Under the pieces are notes generated by a model that worked only from the letters and a program-made list of their open reading frames with translations, did no database searches and was not told where the DNA came from. This document shows positions 6,150 to 6,856 of a stretch of DNA of 6,856 bases, one piece after another. Location of the stretch: NCBI GenBank assembly GCA_964584595.1, contig CAZPAM010000106.1, positions 1 through 6,856 of the forward strand, read 5' to 3'. The translations under genes were made by a program, and so were the position numbers. Positions within the stretch are counted from its first letter, which is position 1. Each line of letters starts with the position of its first letter. Source of the DNA: Scalindua sp964584595. Lineage in GTDB: Bacteria > Planctomycetota > Brocadiia > Brocadiales > Scalinduaceae.

Positions 6150-6856
6150 ATGCTTATAGAACGCAGGGTAAAGATAATAAATATAAATGGTTTACATGCA
6201 AGGCCTGCGACACGTTTTGCGGAAATGGCTAATAAATTCAACTCAGATATCTTTGTCAGAACAGAAGAAAAAGAAGAAGTAAACGGAAAGAGCATTATTG
6301 ACCTTCTAACATTAGGTGCGAAACGAGGAACCGATATATTAATAACTGCAGATGGCGAAGACAAAGAAATAGCCTTAGACGTGTTAGAAGGCCTCGTCAA
6401 TGACAGGTTTCATGAGGACAATATGGAAACAAGAAAAGGGATTGCCGTAGCGCCGGGTGTGGTAATAAAAGAAGCATTCGTTTTGGAAAGCGAAGGCTAT
6501 CGAATACCACGTCACCTTATCAAAGAGGACGAAGTTGACAAAGAAATATCCAGGCTGGAGGAAGCAACATCATCTGCATGGAAAGAGATAGAGAAACTGG
6601 AAGAAAGTGTTTCAAAGAATTTAGGTTCACAAATCGGCTCTATCTTCGCAACACATAAATTAATGCTTCAAGACAAGCAATTAATAAGGGAGTTCAGCGA
6701 AAGAGTACAAGATAATAATCTCAGTGCCGAATATGCGGTGTCATTAGTCTTGCGTGTATATATAAAAAAGTTTGAAAATGTTGATGATCCGTATCTCTCT
6801 GCAAGAGTCGGAGATATATATGATATTGAAAAAAGGCTCCTAAGAAATTTACTGGG
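6150..6856 (+). CDS. HPr-Enzyme I fusion of the PTS (3' part outside window)
   Basis: One uninterrupted frame of 235 codons runs from ATG at 6150 to the right edge. Residues 1-88 form a full HPr domain. The catalytic His16 is in NGLHARPATRFAE, and Ser48 in VNGKSIIDLLTLGAKRGTDI matches the regulatory Ser46 of HPr, the HPr-kinase target. After a link of only a few residues, METRKGIAVAPG (92-103) begins the N-terminal domain of Enzyme I. This part continues through FATHKLMLQDKQLI and VDDPYLSARVGDIYDIEKRLLRNLLG (to 235). The Enzyme I active-site His and PEP-binding barrel would lie to the right of the window. The protein should take phosphate from PEP, pass it through EI to its own HPr, then to the neighbouring IIA. 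The gene starts 32 bases after ptsN, with no clear Shine-Dalgarno. HPr and EI are usually separate proteins; HPr-EI fusions are known as parts of multidomain PTS proteins, commonly with an attached IIA, which here is separate. Confidence 0.9.
   Translation, partial: MLIERRVKIININGLHARPATRFAEMANKFNSDIFVRTEEKEEVNGKSIIDLLTLGAKRGTDILITADGEDKEIALDVLEGLVNDRFHEDNMETRKGIAVAPGVVIKEAFVLESEGYRIPRHLIKEDEVDKEISRLEEATSSAWKEIEKLEESVSKNLGSQIGSIFATHKLMLQDKQLIREFSERVQDNNLSAEYAVSLVLRVYIKKFENVDDPYLSARVGDIYDIEKRLLRNLL
6414..6425 (+). promoter_or_regulatory. possible internal ribosome-binding site and start for Enzyme I alone
   Basis: GAGGA (6414-6418) lies 4 bases before an in-frame ATG (6423-6425, Met92) that falls exactly where free-standing Enzyme I proteins begin (Met-x-x-x-KGIAVAPG). 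It could allow separate EI to be made from the same frame. The spacing is short and the site may simply be a relic of a once separate gene. Confidence 0.3.

Noticed and set aside
6143..6400. Minus-strand open frame opposite the HPr domain
   Set aside because: The + strand encodes a clear HPr with all key residues; the antisense product resembles nothing.

Overview
The window is an AT-rich stretch of bacterial chromosome, densely packed with housekeeping genes. It has no mobile element, CRISPR array, tRNA or rRNA that I can see. A TPR protein with a lipobox signal peptide points to a diderm (Gram-negative-type) cell. A YlbF-family protein, short HPF, PtsN-like IIA and fused HPr-EI occur together, and this mix resembles neither a typical proteobacterium nor a Firmicute. 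A planctomycete or related lineage, possibly of the anammox type, fits gene content and base composition. That is an impression from reading, not a placement.

Left part (about 1-3216): an RNA-turnover neighbourhood. It holds the 3' end of a YhaM-like HD-domain 3'-5' exoribonuclease (+), a small YlbF/YmcA-family helical protein (-) ending 6 bases from it, and a complete RNase R (+) read divergently from ylbF. In Firmicutes, YlbF-family proteins modulate RNase Y, so all three genes may bear on RNA decay.

Middle part (3217-5046): a short intergenic region with a GC-rich hairpin. A TPR lipoprotein gene (-) follows, then, divergently, a ComF-type zinc-finger phosphoribosyltransferase (+).

Right part (5047-6856): a good sigma-70-type promoter and a tandem Shine-Dalgarno drive hpf (TTG start). 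Next come a PTS IIA of the PtsN/fructose type and an ORF that runs off the right edge. That ORF is a single continuous frame: a complete HPr domain with both the catalytic His and the regulatory Ser, then the N-terminal part of PTS Enzyme I. No EIIB or EIIC sugar permease is visible, so this looks like a regulatory (PTS-Ntr-like) phosphorelay next to a ribosome-hibernation gene, with HPr and EI merged into one polypeptide.

I found no convincing entirely new system. The points most worth a second look are the HPr-EI fusion (with a possible internal EI start), the RNA-decay cluster with a YlbF-family protein in a diderm, the hpf promoter bracketed by direct repeats, and the hairpin after rnr.
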